Assembly: GCA_937957915.1 (NCBI GenBank)
Contig: CALGNZ010000036.1
Coordinates: forward strand, 62,001 to 126,000
Length of the DNA: 64,000 nt
Direction: 5' to 3'
From: an uncultured Granulosicoccaceae bacterium
GTDB lineage: Bacteria > Pseudomonadota > Gammaproteobacteria > Granulosicoccales > Granulosicoccaceae
The notes under the pieces were generated by a model. That model made no database searches, was not told the origin of the DNA, and worked only from the letters and a program-made list of their open reading frames with translations. Position numbers and translations under genes: made by a program. Shown here piece by piece: positions 36,596 to 45,643 of this stretch; position 1 is the first letter of the stretch; every line of letters starts with the position of its first letter.

Positions 36596-37311
36596 TGAAA
36601 CTGGGACTGGTGATTGATCTGGACACATGTGTTGGCTGCCACGCCTGCGCTGTCGCCTGTAAACAATGGAATGCCTCCGGCACCAGCGGGCCGCTGACTG
36701 ATTATGACCCCTACGGGGCGGAGCCAAGCGGGGTCTGGTTCAATCGTGTCAGACACTACGAGGTAGATGAATACCCGAAAAACAAAACGGTTAACACACC
36801 GATGTCGTGTATGCACTGCGAAGATGCAGCCTGTGTAACGGTATGCCCGACCGGCGCCTCGTACAAGCGCGAAGAAGATGGCATCGTGTTGATCGATCAG
36901 GACAAATGCATGGGCTGCAATTACTGCGCATGGGCCTGTCCGTATGGTGCGCGTGAGCTCGATAGGGAATCGGGGACAATGAAGAAGTGCACGTTGTGCG
37001 TTGACCGAATCTATGATGAAAACCTGCCGGAAGCCGAACGGCAGCCTGCGTGTGTTTTAACCTGTCCCTCTCATGCACGATTCTTTGGCGATTTTGACGA
37101 CCCGAATTCAACCGTGAGTGAGATGGTAAGAGAGCGTGGTGGCTATGCCATGATGCCGGAGGCTGGCTACCAGCCTACTAACAAGTATCTGCCGCCGCGT
37201 CAGAATGTAAAAACGCAAACGCATGCGAAAGACCCGCAAGCTGAAACCAGTGAAAAGCCACTCGCACAAATCCAGCGCTGGATAGCGCAGCAACTGGCGA
37301 GGCAGGAATAG
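36586..37311 (+). CDS. soeB: Sulfite dehydrogenase SoeB, iron-sulfur electron-transfer subunit
   Basis: A 241-residue ferredoxin-like subunit with four cluster-binding Cys sets: CVGCHACAVAC, CMHCEDAACVTVCP, CMGCNYCAWACP, and CTLCVDR with CVLTCP. It should relay electrons from the SoeA molybdenum site to the membrane anchor. The start is GTG 36586, or GTG 36595 within the soeA stop region. Both overlap soeA, so the genes are coupled. The subunit has no signal peptide, consistent with a cytoplasmic complex. Confidence 0.9.
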   Translation: MAIVKLGLVIDLDTCVGCHACAVACKQWNASGTSGPLTDYDPYGAEPSGVWFNRVRHYEVDEYPKNKTVNTPMSCMHCEDAACVTVCPTGASYKREEDGIVLIDQDKCMGCNYCAWACPYGARELDRESGTMKKCTLCVDRIYDENLPEAERQPACVLTCPSHARFFGDFDDPNSTVSEMVRERGGYAMMPEAGYQPTNKYLPPRQNVKTQTHAKDPQAETSEKPLAQIQRWIAQQLARQE

Positions 37312-37489
37312 TGGTTTATCCGGATAGATCTTACCGTTGCAGACAGTGCGGCCTGAAAGCTGTCAAAGACCGATGCCACTCGGTTGTTATCGTATTTAAA
37401 AAGGGATTAACGTTTAACAGCAAGTGGTGGCCTGCAGCGAAGCCCTGCATTGGTACTGAATTGTACAATACCTGTTGGATGAGCCGCTA

Positions 37490-38413
37490 ATGCACCCGGC
37501 AATATCGGTTATTTGTTTTACATTGTTGTCCGGGGCTGGTTACGGCCTGCTCGGCATACTGTGTGTTGATAGTGCAGTGGGCGTGGGGTTCGAGCTAGAC
37601 AGTGGGCGGCGCAATGTGCTGGCACTCCTGTCGCTGGCATTGATAACAGTGGGTCTGCTGTGCTCCACTTTTCATTTGGCCAACCCGCGCAATGCGTGGC
37701 GTGCTTTTTTTCGGTTTAAGACATCCTGGCTTTCCCGAGAGGGTGTGTTTGCCGTGCTGGTATATCCTTTTGCGTTGCTGTGGCTGGTATTTGCCTGGAG
37801 TGAAAACCCGTCACTGGCGAGCGGGTACACCAAACTTTTTGCGATAATCACCTTGTTTTTGGCGGCAGCAACCTTGTTTTCGACCGGTATGATATACGCT
37901 TGTCTAAAAACCATACGTCAGTGGAATACGTCGTTAACCCCGGCCAATTACCTGTTGTTGGGTTTGATGCTGGGTGCATTGATACTGCACGCCTTCGGCA
38001 ATGCGCAGGGCTCAGGCACGCTGGCGCTGGGGTTCATATTTGTGGCTGCAGCAACCAAGGTGATCTATTTTTTCTGGATTGGTCAGCCGGCCGGGTCAAC
38101 GATTAACTCGGCACTCGGCTTTACCAGAGCCACAGTTCGATTGCTCGATGTTGGCCATAGCGCGGGTACGTTTCTAACCGATGAGTTTGGCTTTGAAATG
38201 GCGCGCGCAAAACTTATTTGGCTGAGGTTGCTGTGTATTGTCTGTGCGTTTGTATTGCCAATATTATTACTGATGCTTGTTGGTAAAGATTCAACCATTG
38301 CCGCAACATTCGCACTGATGCTTGCGTTTATCGGTGTGTACGTTGAACGCTGGTTATTCTTTGCTGAGGCCAGACACGTGGTCAATCTTTACCACGGTGC
38401 ACAGCGAACCTGA
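37490..38413 (+). CDS. soeC: Sulfite dehydrogenase SoeC, DmsC-like membrane anchor
   Basis: A 307-residue integral membrane protein with eight helices of the DmsC type, expected to bind quinone and anchor SoeAB to the inner membrane. I chose ATG 37490 (MHPAISVICFTLLSGAGYGL), which matches family N termini; TTG 37475 would add five residues. It is separated from soeB by 178 bp without another gene, an unusually wide gap for this operon and possibly a site of independent expression. Confidence 0.88.
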   Translation: MHPAISVICFTLLSGAGYGLLGILCVDSAVGVGFELDSGRRNVLALLSLALITVGLLCSTFHLANPRNAWRAFFRFKTSWLSREGVFAVLVYPFALLWLVFAWSENPSLASGYTKLFAIITLFLAAATLFSTGMIYACLKTIRQWNTSLTPANYLLLGLMLGALILHAFGNAQGSGTLALGFIFVAAATKVIYFFWIGQPAGSTINSALGFTRATVRLLDVGHSAGTFLTDEFGFEMARAKLIWLRLLCIVCAFVLPILLLMLVGKDSTIAATFALMLAFIGVYVERWLFFAEARHVVNLYHGAQRT

Positions 38414-38495
38414 GCCCATAGGCTAGTCAGTGAACAAGATTGCCGCGGCGACTGCCACCATGTTGCGTGGCGTGGTCGCAGTTGCAAGCGTGCGG

Positions 38496-39761
38496 CTAGG
38501 TGATCCTGGTATCAGATTCCGGATAACGACTGGCTGCAAACTGCACCAGGTTTTTTATAGTTAACCCCTGCAAAATAACCGACATGATAACGATCACATA
38601 AGTGATAGAGACAATAACATCTCTCTCTTCGCTCTGCGGGAGCGAAAGCGCCAGCGCAACCGAAATTCCGCCACGGATGCCTCCCCAGGTTAGAATCGAA
38701 ATAACGTGTGGATGGAAAGACTGCTGAAGTTTTAGCAGCGATACTGGTATACCAACAGCTATAAAACGCGCTGTCAATACAACCAGGAACATAATCACTC
38801 CGACGACTACGGAGTCACCATTCAGGCCCATTACTATGACTTCAAGCCCGATTAGCATAAACAGCAGGGCGTTCAGAATTTCATCAATGAGCTCCCAGAA
38901 TGTGTCGAGGTTTTGGCGAGTTTTATCGGTCATGGCAAAAGCGCGGCCCTGGTTACCTATCAGCAGACCGGCAACGACGATGGCGATAGGGCCAGAGATA
39001 TGCATCGCCAGCGCTGCGGCGTAGCCTCCCATTACCAGTCCCAGCGTCAACAATACTTCGACGTGGTAATCGTCTATCGATTTAACGAGTCGATAGCAGA
39101 TCCAGCCCACCAGCAAGCCGAACAACGCACCGCCTACCGTCTCCTGTATGAACAATTTGGCAATACCGCCGGCGGTGGCTTCGCTATCTCCAACCGCTAT
39201 CCCCAGAATCACCAGAAACACCACTACAGCGATACCATCGTTAAACAGGGATTCACCGGCGATCTTTGTTTCGAGTGACTTACTGGCACCCGCAGTCTTC
39301 AGGATGGCGAGTACTGCTACCGGGTCTGTTGGTGCAATCAGAGATCCGAACAGAAGGCAATAAATAAACGGCATCGGCAATCCGAACCATCCCAGGATCA
39401 ACCAGGACGCCACCCCCACAATAGCTGTGCTGGTTATCACACCGATTGATGCGAGGATTCCGACGACCCAGCGCTTGTCGAGCAGCTCGTTCAGGTTAAT
39501 GTGAAGCGCGCCGGCGAAAAGCAGGAAGCTCAGCATGCCCTCCATGAGGGTCGCGTCAAAATCGATCCCGGCCAGCAAATTTTCTGTGTACTTGATGCCG
39601 AACGATAGCCCTGCCTTTGATAACAGCACAAGTAGCAGCGAAAACAAAAGTGAAATAACCATCACACCGATCGTGATCGGCAAACGGATAAAACGATAGT
39701 TGACGTACGCAAACAGCGCGGTCACGGTCATCAGTAAACTGGCAGTACCAAATAAGTCCAT
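38496..39761 (-). CDS. CPA1-family Na+/H+ antiporter (NhaP-like)
   Basis: A 421-residue inner-membrane antiporter with about 12 helices. FGSLIAPTDPVAVLAIL carries the TDP motif of the unwound helix 4, GESLFNDGIAVV the essential Asp, and TWGGIRGGISVALAL the conserved Arg of CPA1 exchangers. It lacks the long cytoplasmic tail of eukaryotic NHE proteins. It probably exports Na+ or K+ in exchange for H+, as expected for a marine organism. Convergent with soeC, divergent from the YgjP-like gene. Confidence 0.92.
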   Translation of the reverse strand: MDLFGTASLLMTVTALFAYVNYRFIRLPITIGVMVISLLFSLLLVLLSKAGLSFGIKYTENLLAGIDFDATLMEGMLSFLLFAGALHINLNELLDKRWVVGILASIGVITSTAIVGVASWLILGWFGLPMPFIYCLLFGSLIAPTDPVAVLAILKTAGASKSLETKIAGESLFNDGIAVVVFLVILGIAVGDSEATAGGIAKLFIQETVGGALFGLLVGWICYRLVKSIDDYHVEVLLTLGLVMGGYAAALAMHISGPIAIVVAGLLIGNQGRAFAMTDKTRQNLDTFWELIDEILNALLFMLIGLEVIVMGLNGDSVVVGVIMFLVVLTARFIAVGIPVSLLKLQQSFHPHVISILTWGGIRGGISVALALSLPQSEERDVIVSITYVIVIMSVILQGLTIKNLVQFAASRYPESDTRIT

Positions 39762-39796
39762 AGCCTGCTTCTTGCTCTTGGGTTGGATGCGGGTGG

Positions 39797-40579
39797 TTGA
39801 TTCTAACGTTCAGGCGCGCGCGAATGCGAGCATTGAACTATATAACTACGGTAACCATTTACAGGGCAAGTGTTTTGACTGCCGAAGTTGACTATAACGT
39901 TCGGGTTTCGCCGCGTGCCCGCAATGTTACCTTGAAAGTGAATCGTGCCAATGGTCTGGTCGTTGTGGTGCCGAAAGATTTCGATCGAAGCTTATTGCCA
40001 GGTATTTTGTCGTCTCGTCAAAGCTGGATAGAGCGTCAGCTTGAGCGATTCGGATCGCTGCCCGGTCGGTTTGAGCTGGACTGGCCACCCAAAATCCTAA
40101 ATCTGCAGGGGGCCGGTCAGGAGATTGACGTGAGTTATCGCTCTGTTGCGGGCGATCAGTTGCGCTTAAGCCTCGATGATAACCTGCTAAACGCGGAGTT
40201 GCCGAACAGCTACACCGATGAAAATCTTGCCGATATTTTTGTGCAGTGGCTAAAGAAATATGCGACCCGCCACTGTACGTTGATTGCCAATGAGATCTCC
40301 TTGGTTACCGAACTGAAATATGAAAAGCTATCAGTGCGCGGGCAAAAAACCCGCTGGGGCAGTTTTTCCTCAAGGGGTACTCTCAGCCTCAATTACAAGC
40401 TCTTGTTTCTGCCGGAGGCACTACTGCGACATGTCATTCTGCATGAATTGTGTCATTCGGTGCACATGAATCACTCAGCTGATTTTTGGGATTTACTGGA
40501 GTCGTTCGATGAAAATGCGCTTGAGCATGACCGCCAGCTGGCAGAGGGCTGGAAGTACCTGCCTATGTGGCTGGATTAA
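39797..40579 (+). CDS. YgjP-like metallopeptidase domain protein (DUF45, M48-related)
   Basis: A putative zinc metalloprotease with LRHVILHELCHSVHMNHS (HExxH variant HELCH plus a downstream His) and the family signature VRGQKTRWGSFSSRGTLSLNYKL. The true start is uncertain. TTG 39875, preceded by AGGG, begins just before the conserved EVDYNVRVSPRARN region and would give 234 residues; starts at 39797 or 39824 add an unconserved leader. The protein is cytoplasmic and its physiological substrate is unknown. Confidence 0.87.
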   Translation: MILTFRRARMRALNYITTVTIYRASVLTAEVDYNVRVSPRARNVTLKVNRANGLVVVVPKDFDRSLLPGILSSRQSWIERQLERFGSLPGRFELDWPPKILNLQGAGQEIDVSYRSVAGDQLRLSLDDNLLNAELPNSYTDENLADIFVQWLKKYATRHCTLIANEISLVTELKYEKLSVRGQKTRWGSFSSRGTLSLNYKLLFLPEALLRHVILHELCHSVHMNHSADFWDLLESFDENALEHDRQLAEGWKYLPMWLD

Positions 40580-40803
40580 TAGACGGTTGAGTGTGTCTGA
40601 TTTATCCAATAGCAGCGGTCATTGTGACGCCTGCGGGTAAAATATAAGGTCGCAAGGGCACGGTTGCGTCAGCGGATTTTTATCCCATAATGTACGGGCA
40701 AGAAGTAGCCGGTCTCTGTTACCCCGCCTTTTCACATACACACACCTGAAATGTGTTCTTTATGGCTCGCGAGCGTTGGCGACGAGTTGGTTTATTCTCC
40801 GCA

Positions 40804-40833
40804 ATCACATTACAGGAACTGAGCGCATATAAT
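40804..40833 (+). promoter_or_regulatory. Predicted sigma-70 promoter upstream of zapE
   Basis: A perfect -10 box TATAAT at 40828-40833 and a -35-like ATCACA at 40804-40809, 18-base spacer. Transcription would begin near 40840, about 120 bases ahead of the zapE start, and would include the folded element at 40848-40912. Confidence 0.5.
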
Positions 40834-40847
40834 TTGCTCCTCTGAGA

Positions 40848-40912
40848 GGGGGTTAGGCTGCGGGCTGGGTATGACCGATTGTTGTTGTCAATCGCAGCAG
40901 AAGGAACTCCCC
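40848..40912 (+). promoter_or_regulatory. Nested stem-loop in the zapE leader, candidate RNA regulator
   Basis: Three consecutive pairings close one long hairpin: GGGGGTT (40848-40854) with AAC-T-CCCC (40905-40912), GCTGC (40857-40861) with GCAGC (40894-40898), and GATTG (40877-40881) with CAATC (40889-40893) around a seven-base loop. CCTC just upstream (40839-40842) could instead pair with GAGG (40846-40849), competing for the same G run. A six-codon ORF (40945-40965) then overlaps the zapE ATG. It could be a leader attenuator or a small RNA. No known family is recognised. Confidence 0.4.
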
Positions 40913-40961
40913 ATTTTATTGATCGTTCGTTTGCCAATTAAAAGATGCCCTTACATCCTGC

Positions 40962-42104
40962 ATGAGAATTCCGTCTAAAAATACCGATCCGCGGACCTCG
41001 TACCGCAATGCACTGGATTTGGGAGTTTTGCAGCCGGACCAGCGTCAGTTTGAAATTGTCGGCAAGCTTCAGGATTTGTATGAACGGCTGTTGCAAAGAG
41101 AGGAGCAACTGTCTGAGCGGGGGCAGCAACAGGCTGGCTTCTTTTCATCTCTGTTTAAGAAAAAATCTGCACCAGAGCCATTGCTGGAGCCTGGATTGTA
41201 TCTGTGGGGCGGGGTAGGGCGGGGCAAGACTTTGTTGTGCGATATGTTCTTCGACGGCTTGCCTGTGGTCGCGAAAAAGAGAATTCATTTCCATCGATTT
41301 ATGCGTGGGGTACACGAACAACTGGCGGCAATAAAAAATGTCGAGTCGCCGCTTGAAATCGTAGCTGATCAACTCAGTAGTGACTGCCGCGTTCTGGTGC
41401 TCGATGAAATGCACGTCAATGACATCACCGATGCTATGTTAATGGGCGGGTTGCTTCAGGCGTTATTCTCGAGAGGGGTTACACTGATTACAACGTCAAA
41501 TGCCGAACCAGACAATTTATATAAGAATGGTTTGCAGAGAAGTCGATTCATACCTGCCATTGAAAGTATCAAGCAGCATACAGAAGTAGTGTTTCTGGGT
41601 GGAGACGTAGACTATCGATTGCGTGTTCTCGAAAATGCTGAAATCTACCACACGCCGCTGGATGAATTTGCCGACGCTTCACTGGAGGCATACTTTCATC
41701 AAATGGTGGCGGCCGGTACATTCGAGCCCGCGAAAGCGATCAGTGTGAATGACCGTCAAATAGACACGGTTTTTTTGTCTGATGACGTCGTCTGGTTTAC
41801 CTTTGAGTCACTGTGTATGACCAGTAGAAGCACAGATGACTATATTGAAGTGGCTCGGTTGTTCCACACGGTATTGCTTAGCGGTGTAATTGCGATGGAC
41901 GATAAAAGCGATGATATTGGCCGTCGCTTTATTAATCTGGTAGATGAGTTCTACGACCGTAATGTCAAGCTGGTAGTCACCGCGGAGGTTCCGCCCGAGC
42001 AGTTGTATTCGGGTAAGCGGCTATCTTTCGAATTTGACAGAACTGTCAGCCGACTGCGAGAAATGCAGTCGACTGCTTACCTGGCCAGTCAGCATATGCC
42101 CTGA
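40962..42104 (+). CDS. zapE: ZapE, AFG1-like cell division ATPase
   Basis: A 380-residue cytoplasmic P-loop ATPase. Walker A LWGGVGRGKTLLCDMF, Walker B VLVLDEMHVNDI and sensor region TLITTSNAEPDNLYKNGLQ are diagnostic of the AFG1/LACE1/ZapE family. In E. coli ZapE associates with the divisome and destabilises FtsZ polymers under stress. A ~20-residue insert (SLFKKKSAPEPLLEPG) precedes Walker A, as in homologues. Start ATG 40962 overlaps the stop of a six-codon upstream ORF. Convergent with typA, 16 bp apart. Confidence 0.94.
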   Translation: MRIPSKNTDPRTSYRNALDLGVLQPDQRQFEIVGKLQDLYERLLQREEQLSERGQQQAGFFSSLFKKKSAPEPLLEPGLYLWGGVGRGKTLLCDMFFDGLPVVAKKRIHFHRFMRGVHEQLAAIKNVESPLEIVADQLSSDCRVLVLDEMHVNDITDAMLMGGLLQALFSRGVTLITTSNAEPDNLYKNGLQRSRFIPAIESIKQHTEVVFLGGDVDYRLRVLENAEIYHTPLDEFADASLEAYFHQMVAAGTFEPAKAISVNDRQIDTVFLSDDVVWFTFESLCMTSRSTDDYIEVARLFHTVLLSGVIAMDDKSDDIGRRFINLVDEFYDRNVKLVVTAEVPPEQLYSGKRLSFEFDRTVSRLREMQSTAYLASQHMP

Positions 42105-42120
42105 CGGTAAATAGAAGGCG

Positions 42121-43941
42121 CTATGCGGCTCCGCGTCCTGCCCGCTTGCGTTCTGATTCAGTTAGTAACTTCTTGCGAATCCTGATAGAGGTCGGCGTCA
42201 CCTCGACAAGCTCGTCATCGTCGATAAAATCCAAGGCCTGTTCCAGCGTTAGTTTTATAGGTGGTGTGAGCACGATGTTTTCGTCGGTTCCAGCTGCTCG
42301 AATATTTGTGAGCTGCTTGCCTTTCAGCGGGTTTACCGTCAAATCATTTGCTCGCGCGTGAATGCCGATAACCTGTCCCTCATAGACCTGATCACCATGT
42401 GACGCGAACAGTGTGCCCCTCTCCTGCAGGTTAAACAGAGCAAATCCGAGTGCTTTGCCTTTGCCATTAGAGATGATCGCACCGTTACTGCGCTGGCCGA
42501 TCTGAATGCCGCTGTATTTGTCGTACTGCTCGAACGTGCTTGCCAGCAGACCCGTGCCTGACGTTGTCGTTAGAAATTCAGTTCGAAAGCCGATCAGCCC
42601 GCGAGACGGAATCATGTAGTCAAGTTGAACTCTCCCCTTTCCGTCCGGCACCATGTTTTTGAGTTCGCCACGGCGCGCGCCGAGCTTTTCCATTGTCGCG
42701 CCCTGGTGCCGCTCTTCGATGTCCACTTTCAGCAGTTCGAACGGCTCCATCGTCTGGCCGTTTTCCTCCTTCAGGATCACCTCCGGTCGACCCACTGCCA
42801 GCTCGTACCCCTCCCTTCTCATCGTTTCGATCAGGACTGACAGGTGTAGCTCCCCCCGACCGGACACTTGAAACTTTTCCGCGTCTTCGGTTCTTTCCAC
42901 CCGCAGGGCTACGTTGTGCAGGAGTTCTGTCTGCAGTCGGTCCCATATGTTGCGACTGGTTACGTACTTCCCCTCCTGTCCTGCGAACGGCCCCGTGTTC
43001 GGCTGGAACATCATTGTTATTGTTGGTTCGTCCACCGTCAGCGGGGGCAGCATTTCCAGGTTTGCCGGATCGCATATCGTGTCGCTGATGTTGAGCGGGT
43101 CGATTCCCGTTATTGCGACGATGTCGCCCGCGCTGGCTGTTTCGACGCTTATTTTCTCCAGCCCCAGAAACCCCAGCACCTGAGCCACTTTGCCCGTTCT
43201 GCTCTGATTCTCCTGATTCAGAATTTTCACTGGCAAGTTGTTTTGCAGCATACCGCGCTTGATCCTCCCGATACCAATCACTCCCACGTAACTGTTGTAG
43301 TCCAGTGTAGATATTTGCATCTGAAGGGGACCAGTCGTGTCCACTTCTGGGGGCTTTACCTTGTCGACGATTGCCTGAAACAGCGGCGTCATGTCGTCGG
43401 CCATTTGGTCGGGATCGGTTCCCGCTATTCCCTGAATTGCCGAGCAGTAAATCGTCGGAAAGTCCAGTTGATCGTCGTTGGCCCCCAGATTGTCGAACAG
43501 CTCGAAAGTCTGATTCAGAGTCCAGTCTGGGCGCGCTCCTTCCCGGTCGATCTTGTTTACCACGACGATTGGGTTGAACCCCATTTCGAACGCCTTCTGC
43601 GTTACGAACCTCGTTTGGGGCATCGGACCCTCCACTGCGTCCACCAGGAGCAGCACTGAGTCCACCATCGACAGGACGCGTTCTACTTCGCCCCCGAAGT
43701 CCGCGTGGCCCGGGGTGTCTACGATGTTTATTTGGTAGTTCTGCCATTTTATCGATGTATTCTTCGAAAGGATGGTAATGCCGCGCTCTTTCTCAAGGTC
43801 ATTGGAATCGAGCACCCGTGCGGTCGGAGCCAGTCGAGAGTCGAAGGTTCCGGATTGCTGGAGCAATTGGTCCACCAAGGTGGTTTTGCCATGATCGACA
43901 TGCGCAATTATCGCGATGTTTCGGATGTGTTGTACGGACAA
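42121..43941 (-). CDS. typA: Translational GTPase TypA/BipA
   Basis: Ribosome-binding GTPase involved in 50S assembly and stress responses. The 606-residue protein has G1 [16 protein letters not shown]3 [16 protein letters not shown]4 [10 protein letters not shown], and the characteristic C-terminal domain ([36 protein letters not shown]). The protein is ordinary, the DNA is not. Between roughly 42640 and 43730 codons ending in T are almost absent (one in 66 consecutive codons from 43722 downward) and GGG, CGG, AGG and GGA are frequent, whereas both ends of the gene look like the rest of the window. Confidence 0.98.
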   Translation of the reverse strand: MSVQHIRNIAIIAHVDHGKTTLVDQLLQQSGTFDSRLAPTARVLDSNDLEKERGITILSKNTSIKWQNYQINIVDTPGHADFGGEVERVLSMVDSVLLLVDAVEGPMPQTRFVTQKAFEMGFNPIVVVNKIDREGARPDWTLNQTFELFDNLGANDDQLDFPTIYCSAIQGIAGTDPDQMADDMTPLFQAIVDKVKPPEVDTTGPLQMQISTLDYNSYVGVIGIGRIKRGMLQNNLPVKILNQENQSRTGKVAQVLGFLGLEKISVETASAGDIVAITGIDPLNISDTICDPANLEMLPPLTVDEPTITMMFQPNTGPFAGQEGKYVTSRNIWDRLQTELLHNVALRVERTEDAEKFQVSGRGELHLSVLIETMRREGYELAVGRPEVILKEENGQTMEPFELLKVDIEERHQGATMEKLGARRGELKNMVPDGKGRVQLDYMIPSRGLIGFRTEFLTTTSGTGLLASTFEQYDKYSGIQIGQRSNGAIISNGKGKALGFALFNLQERGTLFASHGDQVYEGQVIGIHARANDLTVNPLKGKQLTNIRAAGTDENIVLTPPIKLTLEQALDFIDDDELVEVTPTSIRIRKKLLTESERKRAGRGAA

Positions 43942-44416
43942 AAAATTTACTCAAAGTGTTCATTGATGGGTTTATTGAAAACCGACGGGACGGTGGACTA
44001 AAAGTCGTGAACATTATCGTTCGAATAGATCCCGCTACCTTGATTGCTCGGTTTAGTTTAATCACAGTTTCTTCTATTAACCCTGCTTTTATTAATAACG
44101 CATTTTCACTAACATTGTATCTGTGTAAGCACGTTACGTTAGTGGGGTTGGTACTAAAGGTGGTTGTTTCAACGCCACCTTCGCTTGGTCGTCTGTCTAT
44201 TATTTCGCTCAGCTTTGGTTTTTTGTGCCTGCTGTCAAGCGCACTACTTAAAGCTAAATTAGTGTTTTTTGGCGAAGTATCTGGTCGACTGCCTGTCGTT
44301 AGTTCCGCACTATCTTTGCCTTTATTTAACCAATACCGCTCAAAAAAATACAAAATTCCCTCACTCTAATCGACCAGACTGCAATATTGTGCTGTGCTCT
44401 TTCTGGTGTCTATATC

Positions 44417-44503
44417 TTTAGCAGCTATGTTTTTAGCAGCTATGTTTCCAGTAGCGTTTCCAGTACCTATGTTTCCAGCGCTTTATGTCTCTAGCGTCTA
44501 TCG
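44417..44503 (+). repeat. Degenerate tandem repeats of 12-16 bp
   Basis: Six consecutive units of the form TTT-(T/C)(T/C)AG-(C/T)AG-C-TATG: 44417-44429, 44430-44444, 44445-44456, 44457-44471, 44472-44487 and 44488-44503. The first two share TTTAGCAGCTATG exactly; the others share TTTCCAG. No start or coding pattern is associated with them. A decaying minisatellite or slippage product. Confidence 0.6.
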
Positions 44504-44516
44504 CTCCCATTAAATT

Positions 44517-44783
44517 GTGGGAGAAGCGCATGCTTTCTCTATCAGCTCTGGCTTGTCCGTTATGACCGAGGTCACTGTTCACACAGGCCAACTGGGTCGG
44601 TCAGACAGACTGCTCAACGTTTTGTTGTATATTCAAGAGCTACGTACCCACTATCAAATGCCTTTCCAGCCAGGCGCATTACTAACGGCGCCAGTACATT
44701 TAGCAGCCTATCGTGGTGTCAGCATTCGTAGCTGTTGTTTAGCTCTATCCTTGTTTAATTCCGTACGTTTAAGTGTTATTTAA
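44517..44783 (+). pseudogene. Possible remnant of a YafY/WYL-type transcription regulator N terminus
   Basis: The 88-codon frame contains GRSDRLLNVLLYIQELR and then LTAPVHLAAYRGVSIRS. These resemble the opening of YafY-type HTH regulators (SRSDRLLxLLxxL..., then TAxELAARxGVSIRTLYRD), but with an extra residue and with the recognition helix and everything after it lost. No WYL domain follows in any frame. Tentative: short similarity, no start signal, and could be chance. Confidence 0.25.
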
Positions 44784-45397
44784 GTCAGTTGCTTGCGTCA
44801 GCTGGAATGTACTTCACGAATGATTTGCACTCAGACTGTAATTGTTAGCAGGTTGTCGCCATCAATAACAAGTCATACTCGCGAGGTTTATTGGCTGGTG
44901 TGAAGTTGCTGGCTTTCATCGCGAGAGGCAAGTGTACACATTAGTAGCCTGCGCTCAACCGCTTATGTCAAATTCTCTTCTATTTTTACACTCTGTCGAA
45001 CCGTGGTCTGTATCCAATTAGTGTATTTGGATGTTTTCGCCCTCGGTTTGCTCTCTATGCCATCACTGGGGTCGTCGCTCTTTCCGCGTTAGACCCAGAG
45101 CAATTGTAGCCGAAGTTTGCAGCGTTGACGTTTATGCTTTGCCGCGAGTGAGGGTCTGGCCCTACAGCGGGTTGTAACATCGTGCGGTGCAAATATCGGT
45201 CAGGTCGGTACCGGCTTGTCGGTGTTGTCCGCTCTTTTCGCCCGATCTTTCGCCACTGATAAAGTCAGGCGAGGTGCAAGCTCTGGCAAAGGAGTGGCGA
45301 CAGTGTGTCCCGAACTTGGCAATTAGTCTAGCAAATATTGTACATATAAGTCGCTTGTGTGAGTAAGCGAGTTTGGAAAGCTTGCCGGTGATTCGAT

Positions 45398-45643
45398 CTA
45401 TTTAATCGACAAATTGCTCGCAATCTCTTGTTTTATATGTGTTTTTCTCGTCCTTGTTGTTGGTGCGCTGGCTGTGACGTGCGATTCAAGTTCCGCAACG
45501 TTAATGACGCGATCATTCGTTCGTGACTCTGCATCCGGGCTACTTGTTGGATAAGACACGAAGTACAACATGACAGCAGCGCCGAGCAGATGCGTCACAA
45601 TCAGCCATGTGGGGGCCAGTGTTTGCCGAGGATTAGGTTTCAT
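45398..45643 (-). CDS. Small single-span membrane protein, unknown function
   Basis: An 81-residue protein from ATG 45643 (GTG 45652 would add three residues). It has a short N terminus MKPNPRQ, one clear membrane helix WLIVTHLLGAAVMLYFVSY at about residues 13-31, and a polar Ser/Thr/Arg-rich tail. The ribosome site is weak. The well-formed helix supports a real gene, but there is no recognised family. It sits at the edge of the decayed region and 245 bp from amtB. Confidence 0.45.
   Translation of the reverse strand: MKPNPRQTLAPTWLIVTHLLGAAVMLYFVSYPTSSPDAESRTNDRVINVAELESHVTASAPTTRTRKTHIKQEIASNLSIK

Larger units (their letters stand above)
40579..40961 (+). other. 383-bp intergenic region between ygjP-like gene and zapE
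   Basis: No protein gene is supported. A 72-codon minus-strand frame (40719-40937) has no recognisable product. The distal half holds the zapE promoter and the nested hairpin. Immediately before zapE a six-codon frame MPLHPA (40945-40965) ends in a TGA that overlaps the zapE ATG, which could couple the two. Confidence 0.5.
43942..45397 (+). other. 1.45-kb gene-poor, apparently decayed region upstream of typA
   Basis: No intact gene is supported. Two overlapping opposite frames (43818-44369 plus, 43799-44353 minus) have no recognisable motif, poor starts and overlap typA. The plus strand is T-rich and GC is lower than in neighbouring genes. It contains degenerate short repeats (44417-44503) and a stretch resembling the N terminus of a YafY-type regulator (44517-44783). 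From 44784 to 45397 I see nothing identifiable. The typA promoter should lie near the left edge. Most simply, this is a remnant of deleted or decayed genes. Confidence 0.55.

Noticed and set aside
40719-40937. 72-codon minus-strand frame before zapE
   Set aside because: No family resemblance and overlaps the folded leader; not convincing as a gene.
42620-43747. 375-codon minus-strand frame and 263-codon plus-strand frame (42868-43659) inside typA
   Set aside because: Both are out-of-frame shadows of typA made possible by its unusual codon use; products are low-complexity Arg/Gly-rich or unrecognisable.
43799-44369. Two ~184-codon opposite frames upstream of typA
   Set aside because: They overlap each other and typA, have weak starts and no recognisable motif.
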